NCBI GenBank assembly: GCA_038093975.1 | Contig: JBBPTG010000057.1 | Span: 90,879 to 154,878 of the forward strand | From: Chalciporus piperatus | Taxonomy: Eukaryota; Basidiomycota; Agaricomycetes; Boletales; Boletaceae | Direction of reading: 5' to 3' | DNA: 64,000 nucleotides | Shown here: positions 1 to 11,160 of the stretch, piece after piece | How the letters are laid out: the number at the start of each line of letters is the position of its first letter | Position numbering within the stretch: position 1 is the stretch's first letter | Notes under the pieces: model-generated | Databases searched by the model: none | Seen by the model: only the letters and a program-made list of their open reading frames with translations | Told to the model about the DNA's origin: nothing | Position numbers and translations under genes: made by a program

Positions 1-83
1 AGAATTGACGGTGCTCTTCTCCGAAGATCGGTCTTTGACCGGAGGAATGGGAAGAGCATTCGAGATGACTCGCTTGAGAACAT
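1..83 (-). CDS. Possible 5' end of a gene leaving the left edge
   Basis: Read on the minus strand, an ATG at position 83 opens a frame that stays open to the window edge. It begins MFSSESSRMLFPFLRSK and is rich in Ser and Arg with codon use like the neighbouring genes. Only about 27 residues are visible and no domain can be recognised. It could equally be chance coding in a promoter region. The start is the first ATG in the frame and has no independent support. Confidence 0.22.
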   Translation of the reverse strand, partial: MFSSESSRMLFPFLRSKTDLRRRAPSI

Positions 84-776
84 TCTGCCGGCGATGTTAA
101 TGTCTCGTTCATCGACACGCTCTCAGCCAATCGTTGACGAGACAGCGCCAGGGATGGTGTCTGTGAGAATGGTGGTGTTGCAATTGTGAGCGCAAAAGGC
201 AAGGGCTGTGCTTTAATTTCGTGGAGTTGTTGGACGTTGGGCTCGGGTCGCGGCTGCTGAAGCGCTGACCAGCGACTCACATATATTCTGTTTGAGATTC
301 CATGCTTGGCTACGATTATTGTGGAATCGAGTGATGGGGCCAATCGTGAGTTGACGTTTATTTCGTCAGAACAGGATAACATTGGAAGTCAGGCGCTCAA
401 ATTATTTTGCAACCACATGGAGAGAACAATACGTGCGGTTCAGCTGGAGATCCGAAGCTTAATGTCCAGCGACCCGAACTGCCCGAATTATGCTCGATGA
501 TTTTGGACATTGACCCGACTGGCAGCAGGCAGTATTACCAAATCTAGCAGTTACGCGAAATCGCCGTGCCCGCTCCGCTGATATTCAGTCAAGGGTCTGG
601 CATGGGCCACCGCCGACATATAAAACGAGGTTCAGATGATGTCCTCCGCTCGATCGTCCGCCACCTCCCCCGACTTCAAAGGCTTCTACAAGCCCCGTCT
701 CGAACGGTGTTCATACTTGTGCAACATCTTAACGCTTCTACTAACGTCCTTATAATCAACGCTATTTACGATACTC
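84..776. other. Intergenic region, no convincing gene
   Basis: Roughly 0.7 kb between a possible leftward gene and the F-box gene. A short open frame at 306-500 (+) lacks an ATG and resembles nothing I know. Another stretch from an ATG pair at 636 reads well for about 24 codons but cannot be joined in frame to the F-box exons. It is best treated as promoter/5' UTR of the F-box gene. Confidence 0.4.
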
Positions 777-2183
777 ATGGGTCTGATCAACTTTTTACGA
801 TTCTGGATGCCTTCACAGAGAGTGAGTCCCCCGTTGTCACCCGTTCACGTGTCTTCTGACGCGTCTTTCAGGCTGAACCACAGGAGGTATCATTCGACTT
901 AGCCGTCGCACCCCTTCCCCCTAAACTCCCTACCGATTTGCAATCGCCGCGTGTTCCAGCGCGTGGGATACCACTCGAGGTCGTGCTGGACATCCTTGAG
1001 GCAGCCTGCTTCAATGACGGCACTGCTGACGCCGAGTTCCTCCGTACTTGTTCCCTCGTCTGCAAGTCATGGTCGCTCCCTGCGCAGAAGCTTCTCTTCA
1101 GGAGAGTGCAACTCTGCTCGCAGGCTGCGTACAACTCGTTTGTTTCCGCCGTCGATCGCTCCATGGAGCGCGGCAGGATCCTGGGCGATTCAGTCGCTCA
1201 GATGCATGTCGTCTTGGACAACAACCAGCCTGGTCCTCTGAAGCAGACCTGCTTTGCCCGTGCTGTCACCCTCTGTCCTAACCTTCGCGAGCTCAACCTT
1301 GCCCTTTATGGTTGTGGTGAGCCAGGCAAAGATATCGTCGGCAGTCCTGCCTTGCAGCGTATGCGGCGACCAGCACCCTCATTCGAATCTGCTACCTTGG
1401 AACTACTTCGCACCGGCCCATCAATCACTTCATTACATTTTAGTAACTGGTCAGATAATGACCAGTCTATTGTCCAATTACTCGATATCTGGCCCTCCCT
1501 CAGCTCGCTCTCGATCACCGGCAAGACGCCTCATTTCTCCCCAGGGTTGACCCAGGCACCGTTCGGGTGTGCCCTCACGAGGCTGAGGATGAACTGCCAG
1601 TTCGAACCTTCGCTGGACTTCCTCCAGTGGCTTCTTCACACGTCTTCGCAAGCACAGAGCTTGCGTGCCATCGAACTCGACCGGGAAACCAGTTTGGACC
1701 TGCTCGATTACCTCACTATGAACCACAGTGAAAGCTTGCACGAACTCGCCATCCCTTCCTGTACAACATCAGAACACGCCAACGCCGTCATCCGATGCCG
1801 TTCACTTCGGCAGCTACGGACGGAGCGCCCATCTACCTCAATCATTCCCGTTGTTTTTCGTCAACTTCCCAAGGGGATTCGGCATCTTGCGTTCGGCATA
1901 GACCAAGATACTCCGTTGCAGACCCTTGTCGAAGCGGTCAAGACCCGCGACGAATTGGAAAGCATTACGGTCAACCTTTGGGACAAGGGCAATAATCACC
2001 GACAGCTGTCCGCGCTCAAGATGACGTGTGCATTCCGCGGCGTTGACCTCCGTATCACGAACGATGTCCGTGTGCATCGCGCGATGGTGGTGAGTATGCT
2101 CTCTTCTTGATCTTCGGTCTTTAACTGTGTATTCTTCTCCGTGTATGTAGCGCGGTAAACCCATTACTAACTGGTTGTGTTAA
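777..2183 (+). CDS. F-box protein with leucine-rich C-terminal region
   Basis: Predicted 431-residue substrate adaptor for an SCF ubiquitin ligase. Proposed exons are 777-821, 872-2089 and 2151-2183, each join keeping phase 0. The F-box lies around residues 40-85: it opens with IPLEVVLDILEAAC, continues LRTCSLVCKSW and ends QKLLFRRVQL, the usual Skp1-binding pattern. The remainder carries irregular leucine-rich segments (for example LTRLRMNCQ, SLRAIELD), as in the large F-box families expanded in Agaricomycetes. The substrate is unknown. The start at 777 was chosen because it is the only upstream ATG whose frame joins cleanly through a gtgagt...tttcag intron; an earlier start is possible. The last short exon is inferred; if the intron at 2090 is not removed the protein ends at 2110. 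Confidence 0.75.
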
Positions 2184-2506
2184 GCAACTCATTGACAAAC
2201 CTCGCAAGAAGTCTCCTCAATCTCTCAAACGCGACCTTTACAATTTCCTTTCATTCTGTGTACTCCACCTTCCTCTAGTTCGCATGCTGTAGCTTTGACG
2301 CATTCTTTTCGACATTCGAGATCATTATTTTTGCATTTATACGGCGCATCATCATACCGCTACTTCGTTATCATTCGACCCCATTTCGCAACGACCCAGC
2401 TTTCACGAGCATCTCACCACAGTACTCATTAATTTGTTCTGTATCTATGTGCGATGGAATCCAGTGAGGCATCTTCAGACCTGTGTGTAAGCAAAGATTT
2501 ACCGAA
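2184..2506. other. Intergenic region between F-box gene and COG8
   Basis: About 320 bp, pyrimidine-rich near the COG8 start. It holds the F-box 3' UTR and the COG8 promoter; no gene is seen. Confidence 0.5.
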
Positions 2507-4423
2507 ATGTTGGGCCTACCAGCGACTACGACCATGACTACCGAGCTCGCTGTCCAGGACGGCGAGCTCACAACTCTTTTGGACCTATTCACGTCCTCCA
2601 CGACTGAAAATGCATCGTACCTAGGCAGTCTACCCTCCATCCCGTTGTCTGACTTACTGGCGACCCCGACATCGCTCTCCACCCAATCCCATACGCTAAC
2701 TGCTTCATTGAACGCCTTGGCTCATACATCGTACCCAACCATCCTATCTCTACACAATACATCTTCAGCGCTTCTGAATTCCCTCTCTTCACTCGATACC
2801 GCTCTCAATGCCCTCCTCGACAAAGCTCTCCCCGCTCTCGACGATGTATCACGCACGTTCCGCGAGAAGAGCGGTCCAAGTGTGATCGAAGAACGTCAAC
2901 GAACACGCGTCGTTCTTGAACAATACGACAAACTTCGCGATTTGCTCGACGTTCCCGTCCTCATGGACACGTGTGTCCGTAATGGGCTCTATGCCGAGGC
3001 GTTGGCACTCGCAGGCCATGCGACTTCGGCGCTCACGGCACTGTCTAGCATTCGATCGCAGGGCGGAGATGCTGATGATGCAACGGGGACGGGGACGGGG
3101 TCTGTGGAAGTTACGCCCCTTCAGCTCGTGAGTTCTTTGCGGACGGAGATAGCGGCGTCGTTGCATTCGATGCGGTTGTTGTTGCTCAATACCTTGCACG
3201 AACCTGGACGGAAGCTGCCTGCCTTCTGGAAAGCTGTCCAGTTCCTCCGCCGGATGCAGGTCATGCCCGAGAGCGAACTCGCTCTCGCCTTCGTGAGTGC
3301 ACGTATCGAATGCCTCCAAAACGCTCTCCAGACAGTGGAGAGAGATGCAGGCGTGTCGGTCACCACATCCAACGACGAAGATGACCGCATCAGTGGAAGC
3401 AGTCCTACGGATCGTGAAAAAGAGATGGACAGACAAGCTGAAGATATTTCACGCTTCCTCAAGAAATACATTGATGTTTGGCGGGAGGGCGCGTATGACC
3501 TCGTGATGCAGTACACGACCATGTTTCTCGAGCGATCACAACCTCATGGCCCTCCATCATCATCACCTCTTCCCAATCCCGTAATGAAACATACGCTTCC
3601 ATCAACACTGCTCGGCTTGTTGCTCCCGACAGTGAAAACGTACCTCCGACGCGCTTACCCCCACCTTGCCCCACTTGCGACGCAGCTGGCGTACTGCAGC
3701 TCCGCGATGGCGCGTATAGGGATGGTAAGTGATGGCTAATTATACTGTGTACTGACATCAAGTCAATCACGCTCCTTTCAGGACTTCCGCACCCTCTTGT
3801 CCCCACTCATCACAACCGCTGTCGTGGACGGCTTCGCTCGCGACATCAGACTAGGCGCCGAACGCGAATGGTCAACGACGCTCTCCAAGCAGACCCCCTC
3901 GTCTAGCATCAAACCCACCCCTCCCAGCAAATGGCTCGTATCCCCCTCCCAACCCATACCTGCACTCTCGTCCCTCACCCTCCCACCATCAAGTGCCGCA
4001 CACGTTCCTCCACAACAACTGACAGCATTCACACCCATCGCTGTAAACCTGAACGCCCATCTCCGTGCGCTCAACCGTCTACGAGCACTAGCACCGATGG
4101 CTGCACTGCGTGGCGTGCGTGAGGCGCTCGAAGCGGGGTTGGCGCATGGTGGGGAGGAACTGCTTGGGTATGCACGTGGGTGGAAAGGGCAGGAGGATGA
4201 CGTAGCGGTCCTCAGAGCTGTCGGGACAGCGTATGTGCGCGTGTTTGTACCTTTTTTGAGACGGGCTGTCGTCGAGGGCGTGTTTGGCGTGTCGGATGGC
4301 TCGTGGAAGGAGGGCGTGGATGGTGAGAAGAGCAAGGAAGAGGGATCAGGGCGTTCGAGTTCGCTATGTGACGTGACGAGGGACTGGGAGAGCTGGTTGG
4401 CAGAGACAGCGCCTTCGAGTTAG
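2507..4423 (+). CDS. COG8: Conserved oligomeric Golgi complex subunit 8
   Basis: A subunit of the COG tether, which captures retrograde vesicles at the Golgi and so maintains glycosylation enzymes. Two exons (2507-3724 and 3782-4423, phase-0 intron of 57 nt) give about 619 residues, typical for the family. The Dor1/COG8 signature is clear in the first third: repeated short helices, then LRDLLDVPVLMDTCVRNG followed by YAEALALAGH. The first ATG after a non-ATG open stretch is used as start; an internal MTTELAV nine residues on is the alternative. A GGGGAC triplicate near 3090 encodes a Thr-Gly run, probably a low-complexity loop. The C-terminal exon carries a Pro-rich insert (around 3900-4000) that looks lineage-specific. 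Confidence 0.85.
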
Positions 4424-4706
4424 CGGGTGGGATCTGTCGGCCTCGAGATGGAGGGTCGTACCTTCCGTCGATTCCGCACACTCATGGTAGGAACCATGTT
4501 CATTTTTGTACCAGTGCATAATCGAGGCTGCATAGTTTTTGATCTGGGACCTTGGTCATGCTCCTTGCGTCAACCCCGAGTCCTCATCATCACGTCTCAC
4601 AAATATTCAAATCAATAGACAGTATACAAACGTCGCAGCGTTAAAATCATCACAAGTCATCTCGACTCCAAACCCCACCGCTTTTCCCAGCTCCGATCTG
4701 CATCTA

Positions 4707-7149
4707 TCAAGCACTGGCAGCATCCTCGGATGTGGCACTCGCAGACTCTTGCTTCTCTTGCACCTTCTGAGAATCGTGATAATGCTTCACACTAGGTTTC
4801 CATTCCGCAGAACGCCATGCTGGAATACCAGATCGGTACAGCTCGTCGACCTACGACAAACAAAGCGTGTCAGTGAGTGGCTATGTGACAACTCGGGGAG
4901 TTTTTTTTTTTTACCTCTTCGAGCGTGATACCCTTTGTCTCGGGAATGAAGAAATAGACATAGACAAAGCCGACGACGAGCATGCCAAAGAAGACGAGCA
5001 TGATCAAGGGGCCGATCCTATTTAATCACCATCCACGCTCCGGAGTCAGCGACCGTTTCTCGAACGAGGGCCCGGGAGAAACCAGGTTTTTTTTGACTTA
5101 CTTGACAACGATCCTGGGAGAGAAGAAGGACAACATAAAGTTCCAGAACCAGTCTATCGCACGTGGCATGCATCAGCATCCACGCATGCATCCAGCGGAG
5201 CGTAGGACACTTACTCGAAGCACTTCCGAGAGCGATCGACTTGGGACGAACGCGCAGAGGGAAAGACTCGCCGAGGTACACCCAAGGCGTCGGACCCCAC
5301 GTCGTGCCGAAGATGAACACTTGGAGGACAGCAAACGCGATCACGACACCACCTCCTGCCTTGTTGCGTGCTGTCAGCTCAGAGACGGGCGTACCAGTCG
5401 CCGGGAGGCAGTAGTGGCCGACGAATGCAACCTAGAGGGGGAGCCACGATTCGGTGATGGGACCGCCGCACAACGTGGGGAGCGACTTACGATGAAGGCA
5501 CAGACTGCTTGTGCAAATGCACCAAGGAGGAGAGACTAGAGAGACTCGTGAGCTGACGCTCTGTCGTGAGATCATGAACATCGACAGACCTTGCGGCGAC
5601 CCCAGGTCTCAATGAAGTACAATGCTGGAAGGGTACCTGCCACGGATACGGCACCCAAGACCGTCTGGATACCATAAGGCGAAAGACTGTGGACGTTTAA
5701 CAAGCCAAATCCCGACACGAACTGCTATGTAGACTCACCCAGCACCAGCGCTCTGAAAGAACGTGTCTCCATAATAGTCTGTCAAAAAACCATGTCAACC
5801 CCAAGTTCTCCCTCAACATCAGACGCCAAACGAACGTACAATAAAAGTTCTGTCCATTCAGCTGTTGAATAAACTGGAGCATCATTCCATTGATCGTACG
5901 GCGCCACATGGCGTTTCTTGGAGAGAAACACTCCAACCAAGTCGCCTTTCCACCCTCGTTTTCAGCCTTGATAGCAAAGTCGAGTTCTTCGACGATCTCG
6001 ATGACCAAGGCGTTGTCTTCGGAGACACCGTTCAATTCGGCGATGACGCGTCGTGCCTCGTCTCCTCTTCCAGTTCCGAGCAGGTGACGTCTAAGATACC
6101 CCGGGTGAGTGGAGTCCAGCTTTAAGAATGGACACGGAGAGACTTACGGAGACTCGGGTAGGAAGAACATGCCAGAGAGGAGGATCAATCCCCAGACCAT
6201 CTGAAGACCTACTGGAATGCGCCACGAACCCGAGTTGTTAAGCGTGTGAGTACCGAGTTCGAAGAGATAACTCATGAAAATTCTAAAAAGAAAAAATAAC
6301 CATGAATGTATGCTAGAGATACGACGAATGTGACGCGTACCCAGAGATGATTTGAACTTGATATATAACCAAAATAGTTCCACGAATCGCTTTGGGTGCG
6401 GTCTCTCCATTGTATAGCGGGACGATGGCTGTTAAGGTAGGGTGAGCTTGAGATCGTGGATTCACGCAAGTGCGAACCTGATAGCGAGCCGACGCCGAGT
6501 CCTGCAATGAAACGTCCGACGACGAGTTGTGCCAGAGAATACGTTGTTCCTGTTTGGATGGCGACACCGGAGGTGAATATTGCAGACCAGAAGAGAATGG
6601 AGCCTCGACGACCCAGTCGGTCGGCCGTAAATGCTTGCAAAATTGCTCCACTATTTGCCCCATAAGCCAAGGTTAGTGGAGAGTGTTCCACTATCGGCTC
6701 ACCAGAATGTTCTAAGGAAGTCGTTAGTTTTGCTCAGGACTATGTCGAGAGACAGAAGCGAAAATCTTACCCTGCTGAAAGCAACGAGACAATGATTGAC
6801 TGTCTTGAACTCGAAAGGTAGTACTGGCCGGTGGAATCCATCTGGCCGAATCGGTTTATGAAGTCTGGCATTATAAGACAGCCCTGTCCGCCATTGTTAA
6901 GCACAACACAGACGAGAGCATAGAAGACACCGACCGAGATAACACCCATATCGTATCCGAACAGGAATCCTAACCGCAAAGGTCGAACTACATCTTATCC
7001 ACAACGATCGAAAGTGCTTACCTCCTACGAACCCGGCAACGTATGAGTCTCGTCACCCCGTCGCGGCCACAGAAAACATAACACTCACCAAAGGCAATGA
7101 AGATGGCAAGTATTACTGCCCTCCTACTCGTTGGTACGTCCCCAGCCAT
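4707..7149 (-). CDS. MFS sugar (hexose-type) transporter 1
   Basis: Plasma-membrane proton/sugar symporter of the major facilitator superfamily, sugar porter family. It is intron-rich (at least ten introns). Signatures in order: AFGGFLFGYDMGVIS in helix 1, DRLGRRG in the loop 2-3 motif, GRFIAGLGVGSLS, VPLYNGETAPKAIRG, PESP before the central loop, QQLNGQNFY in helix 7, GPTPWVYLGESFPLRVRPKSI, and IPETKGITLEEVDELY after helix 12. The cytosolic tail is charged and Ser/Ala-rich. No frame break was found. The start MAGDVP is supported by alignment with the paralogue at 17119-19502, which begins the same way. A proposed 3-nt exon at 7022-7024 supplies one Gly of the FGGF motif. QQLNGQN suggests hexose or related sugar, but substrate cannot be assigned. 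Confidence 0.88.
7022..7024 (-). other. Proposed 3-nt microexon (GAG) of transporter 1
   Basis: On the minus strand the sequence reads ...cgtag|gag|gtaagc..., flanked by introns of 64 nt (7025-7088) and 52 nt (6970-7021). Inclusion gives the family-typical FGGFLFGYD; skipping stays in frame but removes one Gly. The paralogue has the same trinucleotide between splice sites at 17243-17245. Confidence 0.6.
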
Positions 7150-8621
7150 GTTCGTCGTCGATTCTGCGGGTAAAAAGGTCTAGTCTAGATTCTAAGAAGA
7201 AAATATTGTAGCAGGGAAGAAGGCAAGGTAGCCAGGACGTGTCCACTTCTTCTTCTTAATCGCACACTGGCTTAAATATAAATCCCCTCAGGCCTCCGTG
7301 CTCGGAGGAAGCGCACATCCTTTGCTCCCCGGACATCCGCTAACTTTTTCGTAACGGTGTCATGTGGTTCGGGGACATTTGGAGATAGTTTTAGGTCACC
7401 CTGGAAGAATCGACGGATGGACTGCGCTCTGAGAAAAGGGCGTTCACCGTCGGTAGGAAAGAGACTGGAAACATGTTGAAACTCGAGAAACTCGAGATAA
7501 CGATAGGAGACTCTTCGAGTGGAACACACACCAGGGTTTACTGAGGACCAAGGCGATAGAACGAGGAGGGTGAGCGGGTTTTCACAAACCCGAACCAGGA
7601 GGTTTGCAGTGGAGAAACTATTCTGGGACCCTCCAAAGGTTGCGGACGTGTCCTAGACTACCCCGTTCTGGCAAACAAACGGGGGCCCGACACGGCTGAA
7701 ACATGGGCGAAGTTAGGCGTGACCGTTTGTTTCATTGGAGCATGGGAGTTGGAGTAGGATGGACCAATGGATGAACATAGTATTCAGCGGCCACAACTGT
7801 TCGATGTTATGAAATCAATGTCAGACTGTGGGAGCCAGTCAGAACACCCCCACGGGGTGTCCTAAACATAGGCCCACTAGAGGTCTCCCTGGCCTTGTTA
7901 GAAAATCGAAAGCATAAGTGAAAATCTCATTGATGATTGAGAAGAACGTGATTCTTAGAACCGTATAGGTTATCACGAGGGAGACATCATGGCGAGTTCG
8001 AAACGGATCTCATACTGGATTCCTCTGATCTGCTCATCAGAAGTGTTCAAACACGTGAGAGCTTCTTCATCACTCACCGTGGCGGAAAAAGAAGAAAACG
8101 AGTAGCGCGGGCCGCGGGGGTGCACATGACAGGCTAGGAGCAAGAGCGGAAGAATGTCAGATAATAACAACCATGATATACATACCAGTGATACCACGCT
8201 CGTCATTAGACCCATAAATTGCAAGTCGGTGGTGTGCCACCAGCGCCTATCTTTTTTTTTGCTCGTACCAAGACTCCAGTCAACCGTGACACAACCACCC
8301 TCGATTGCATGCATGTATCATCAGAACAAAACATGTCCACTGTAGCAACAACAACGTGGTATGAAAAGATATCTGTATGGGAATGTCTGTGAAACGTAAA
8401 GGTTTTAACAAGTTTTAAGTATCCAGGAGAGAACATTATACCACAGATGCGGGAGGTGATATGATGTGCGGACAAACCACCGGTACGGCATGAGGGTGAA
8501 GAACGTGATCTACCTTAGTACGTGTGTGCAATGTCCAAATGCTCATGCGAGTCCATTTCAGCGTCATTGGAAACCCTAAACAATAAAAAGTCGTCCCTGA
8601 AATTCCAAAAGAGAGATGCGC
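7150..8621. other. 1.5-kb intergenic region
   Basis: Upstream region of transporter 1 and 3' region of the DUF7137-like gene. Open frames here (for example 7272-7529 and 7973-8314 on minus) show no domain, signal or splice structure. A perfect inverted repeat lies at 7844-7860. No other gene is visible. Confidence 0.45.
7844..7860. promoter_or_regulatory. 7+3+7 bp inverted repeat with CreA/Mig1-like cores
   Basis: ACACCCC, spacer CAC, GGGGTGT: the arms are perfectly complementary. The centre contains CCCCAC, the reverse of GTGGGG, which fits the SYGGRG consensus of CreA-type carbon-repression zinc fingers. It lies about 700 bp upstream of the ATG of the sugar transporter. The regulatory role is inferred only. 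Confidence 0.35.
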
Positions 8622-9499
8622 CTAGTCCCAGACTCGACGCAAGGTGGTGAACCCAGAGAGGAAGATGACGAAGAGAGTGGTGAGGAGTGCAATTAAGGCG
8701 GGATGGGCCTTGAATTGTTCGAGCGCTCCTCCACAGCCTGCGCATGTCCAACCTTGGACAGAAAACAAAGTCCGTCAGTCCAACATCGGACATCAAAACG
8801 AAAAAGACGTACCGCTTGCCAAAGGTGTGTATGCCTGTGGGGTGTACAATGCAAACCGGAGCTGACTGTTCGGTTCGAGGTAACCGGGAGTTGCGACTGC
8901 ACTTGGACCGCCTGAACCGAATACTTGTAGGGTGTAGCTGGCCTGTACGAGAGTCAAGCTGGGGTTGGCAGTCTGGTAACCATATGGATACCAGACGACG
9001 CTTTGTGCATCTCCTGGGATGACACCATTTGACGGACCGACTGGATAGGTGTATCCGTTTTCGCAAGCGGCTTGTACGGTTATGGCGGTTGGAACGACAG
9101 CGAGGTATGAGAAGTTCCAGCCGAAGGTGACATATTCACCCGGAGCGATCTTGTAGTAGGAGGTGGATTGGAGAGGAGGCTGGGTGAATATGATCTGGCC
9201 TGCGTTACCGTTGGCTGCGATGGTAGAGACTGACGTTGCGTTTGGGTTGAACCCAGGGCCACCTGTGATACCGAACTGCGGCGCAGATGAGGAAGAGCTT
9301 GGTGGTGCGGTGACCGATGCTGCACCGGTGGCAGAAGGTGCATTCGTGGCAGAAGGAGCATTCGTGGATTGCTGTTGTCTACGTTGCATGTCCGGGTAGC
9401 CCATGGTGGGGGAGTGAGCGCCTCTTGGACGGACTTTGAGGACGGAAGGGAGTACACGGGTGTAGAGAGCAAAATCGCGACTGTCAGCCTCACACGCAC
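8622..9499 (-). CDS. Secreted/membrane-anchored DUF7137-like protein
   Basis: A fungal protein of unknown function. After a Ser/Thr/Ala/Pro-rich linker with a tandem NAPSAT repeat comes a conserved beta-rich domain: FNPNATSVSTIAAN, QIIFTQPPLQSTSYYKIA, VTFGWNFSYL, then LRFALYTPQAYTPL and WTCAGCGGA. The final 25 residues form one hydrophobic helix followed by RRVWD. This matches my recollection of the DUF7137 family: luminal or extracellular domain with a C-terminal membrane anchor. An intron at about 8770-8811 splits the codon before WTCAGC. The N-terminus is unresolved. A signal-peptide-like stretch (RLTVAILLSTPV) is encoded at about 9456-9490 in a different frame and could be joined to QQQSTNAPS by an intron at 9379-9455, but I could not place the start codon. 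Confidence 0.65.
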
Positions 9500-9619
9500 T
9501 CGCCTGGCCGTCGCCGATCTTTTTTAGTGAGCGTTTTCCACGAGATGTCCGCAGAGAGAGAGCTATATCTGGCACCATCTCACAGCCCCTCCCACGTATA
9601 GAACACCGATAGCCGCACA

Positions 9620-10012
9620 AGGCTCGGCTTGCAATGGCTTGTCAATTCTGAACCCATATCATCCACCTCGAGCACTTATTGCACTTAAACAGCACTCATC
9701 GACGACTCTGGGATTTGAAACAAGAGAGACAAGGCACAAGGGAATGAGGTAAGCACGATCACGTCAGCTCGTAAAAGATCGGCGACATGTCCAAGATGGC
9801 ATGTCCTTTCGTAGTTGGAGACCTCGAAGAAAGAGAGCAAGAAAAGAGAGCAAGATGTACTCTGATGGAGAGAGAGAAACCCAGAGATCAGCGCTCAGCG
9901 GTCGAAGAAACCCCAGCTTGAGCTCATCGATCTGACGATGACGTCGAAACCAAACTAAGAAAGCCAAGTATTCGGGATAGGGGTCTTCCTCCACTCTTTC
10001 GTTCTCTCCAAC
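9620..10012. other. Divergent intergenic region
   Basis: About 0.4 kb separating the minus-strand DUF7137-like gene from the plus-strand membrane protein. It holds purine-rich tracts near 9820-9880 and no gene. Confidence 0.4.
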
Positions 10013-11031
10013 ATGTCGGACGTCGAGGAAAAGATCTACCGAATCAGCGCCCAACGGGCACTCGCATGTGGGTCGTTTGCGATCTACATCGCTGCGCAGA
10101 CATATGCTATGTTGACAACACCAAACATCAAAGAGGTGACAGACGCAGTGAGTTGAACGTCCACCTCTTGCTTCATCGCTCTAATGTCACGAAGAACTAC
10201 TACGCGTTTTCGCCAAACACGCACTTCATTGTAGTCTTCTTTGCACTATATGTATTCCTGCAATTGGTCTTCATTAGAGATCTCTTTCTCGTCAGAGAAG
10301 ACCCACAACATCCAACTATGTCCGAGCGTATCGCTAGGGCTTTATTTCCTGCAGACGATGAAGATTTTGGCCGTCCAGAGGGTTGCCATATTGTGTATCC
10401 TCTCTGGTACGCAATCGGAAACGTAGGCTTGGGTGAGTCGAAGTCGACCGACCGCGTTGACTGCGCATATAACCACCTCTTAGCTACTTGGTCGGTATTC
10501 TGGACCTGGGAATGGTTCTGGTTAGCTTTCGCAGTAGCGACCGTCAACCTGCTCATCCAGCTATTCTCCGGTTTCGTCGTACTCGGCCATTTCGGATTCG
10601 ACCATTGCACCGCAAACGAACCCGCTGTCCAATTCGTCTCAAAGCCGCTCGGAGGTATCTCTCTTATCCTCTTCCTCGACAACTTGGCTGTCGCCACGGT
10701 ACGTCTGAAATTTGCACCACCCGTAACGTTCACTCAATAAGTACATAGAAATATCCCGGCCCTCCTTCGGCAATCCCCCAGATCATTATCCTTTGGGTCC
10801 TCGCACGCATGGTACGGTGGATTTCCTTCGCAGATACTCAGCTTGACCACTGATGACTCTCAGGGCTCAACCTCTGATTATCTTTTCGATTTCGGTGTCC
10901 TCTACGGTGTGGTCGCGCTTTGGATTGGCCAACCCACCTGGTGGCCTACACTTGCACTGACCACCGCTGTCATAGTCTGGAGACTATACAGCGATGCGTA
11001 TGCCTTGCACCTCCCCGAGGAATTGAAATGA
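10013..11031 (+). CDS. Multi-pass membrane protein of unknown function
   Basis: Five exons (introns 10148-10194, 10433-10483, 10699-10748, 10812-10863) give about 270 residues. I see roughly six hydrophobic segments: near the N-terminus (ALACGSFAIYIAAQTYAML), THFIVVFFALYVFLQLVFI, a pair rich in Trp (WSVFWTWEWFWLAFAVATV and LIQLFSGFVVLGHF), ISLILFLDNLAVA, and DFGVLYGVVALWIGQP followed by LALTTAVIVWRLY. A conserved-looking acidic loop (PADDEDFGRPEGC) lies between them. The start MSDVEEKIYR was chosen as the first ATG in a frame joining the first intron in phase. I recognise no family; it is a plausible lineage-specific membrane protein. Confidence 0.7.
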
Positions 11032-11160
11032 TCAAGTCTTTCCACTCTTACACAAACAAGAAGCTCTGTACTCACGTCACTCCATCGATTCTGTATCAAT
11101 ATTCTCTCCATGTATCGTGTATTATACAAGACTCATACAACATCTACCAATTCCAGGCTC

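Noticed and set aside
306..500. Short open frame on the plus strand near the left edge
   Set aside because: No ATG at its start, no domain, no splice partners and no codon bias different from chance.
2849..3522. Long minus-strand open frames opposite COG8
   Set aside because: Antisense shadows of the COG8 coding exon; their residues show no family signature, while the plus frame carries the Dor1 motif.
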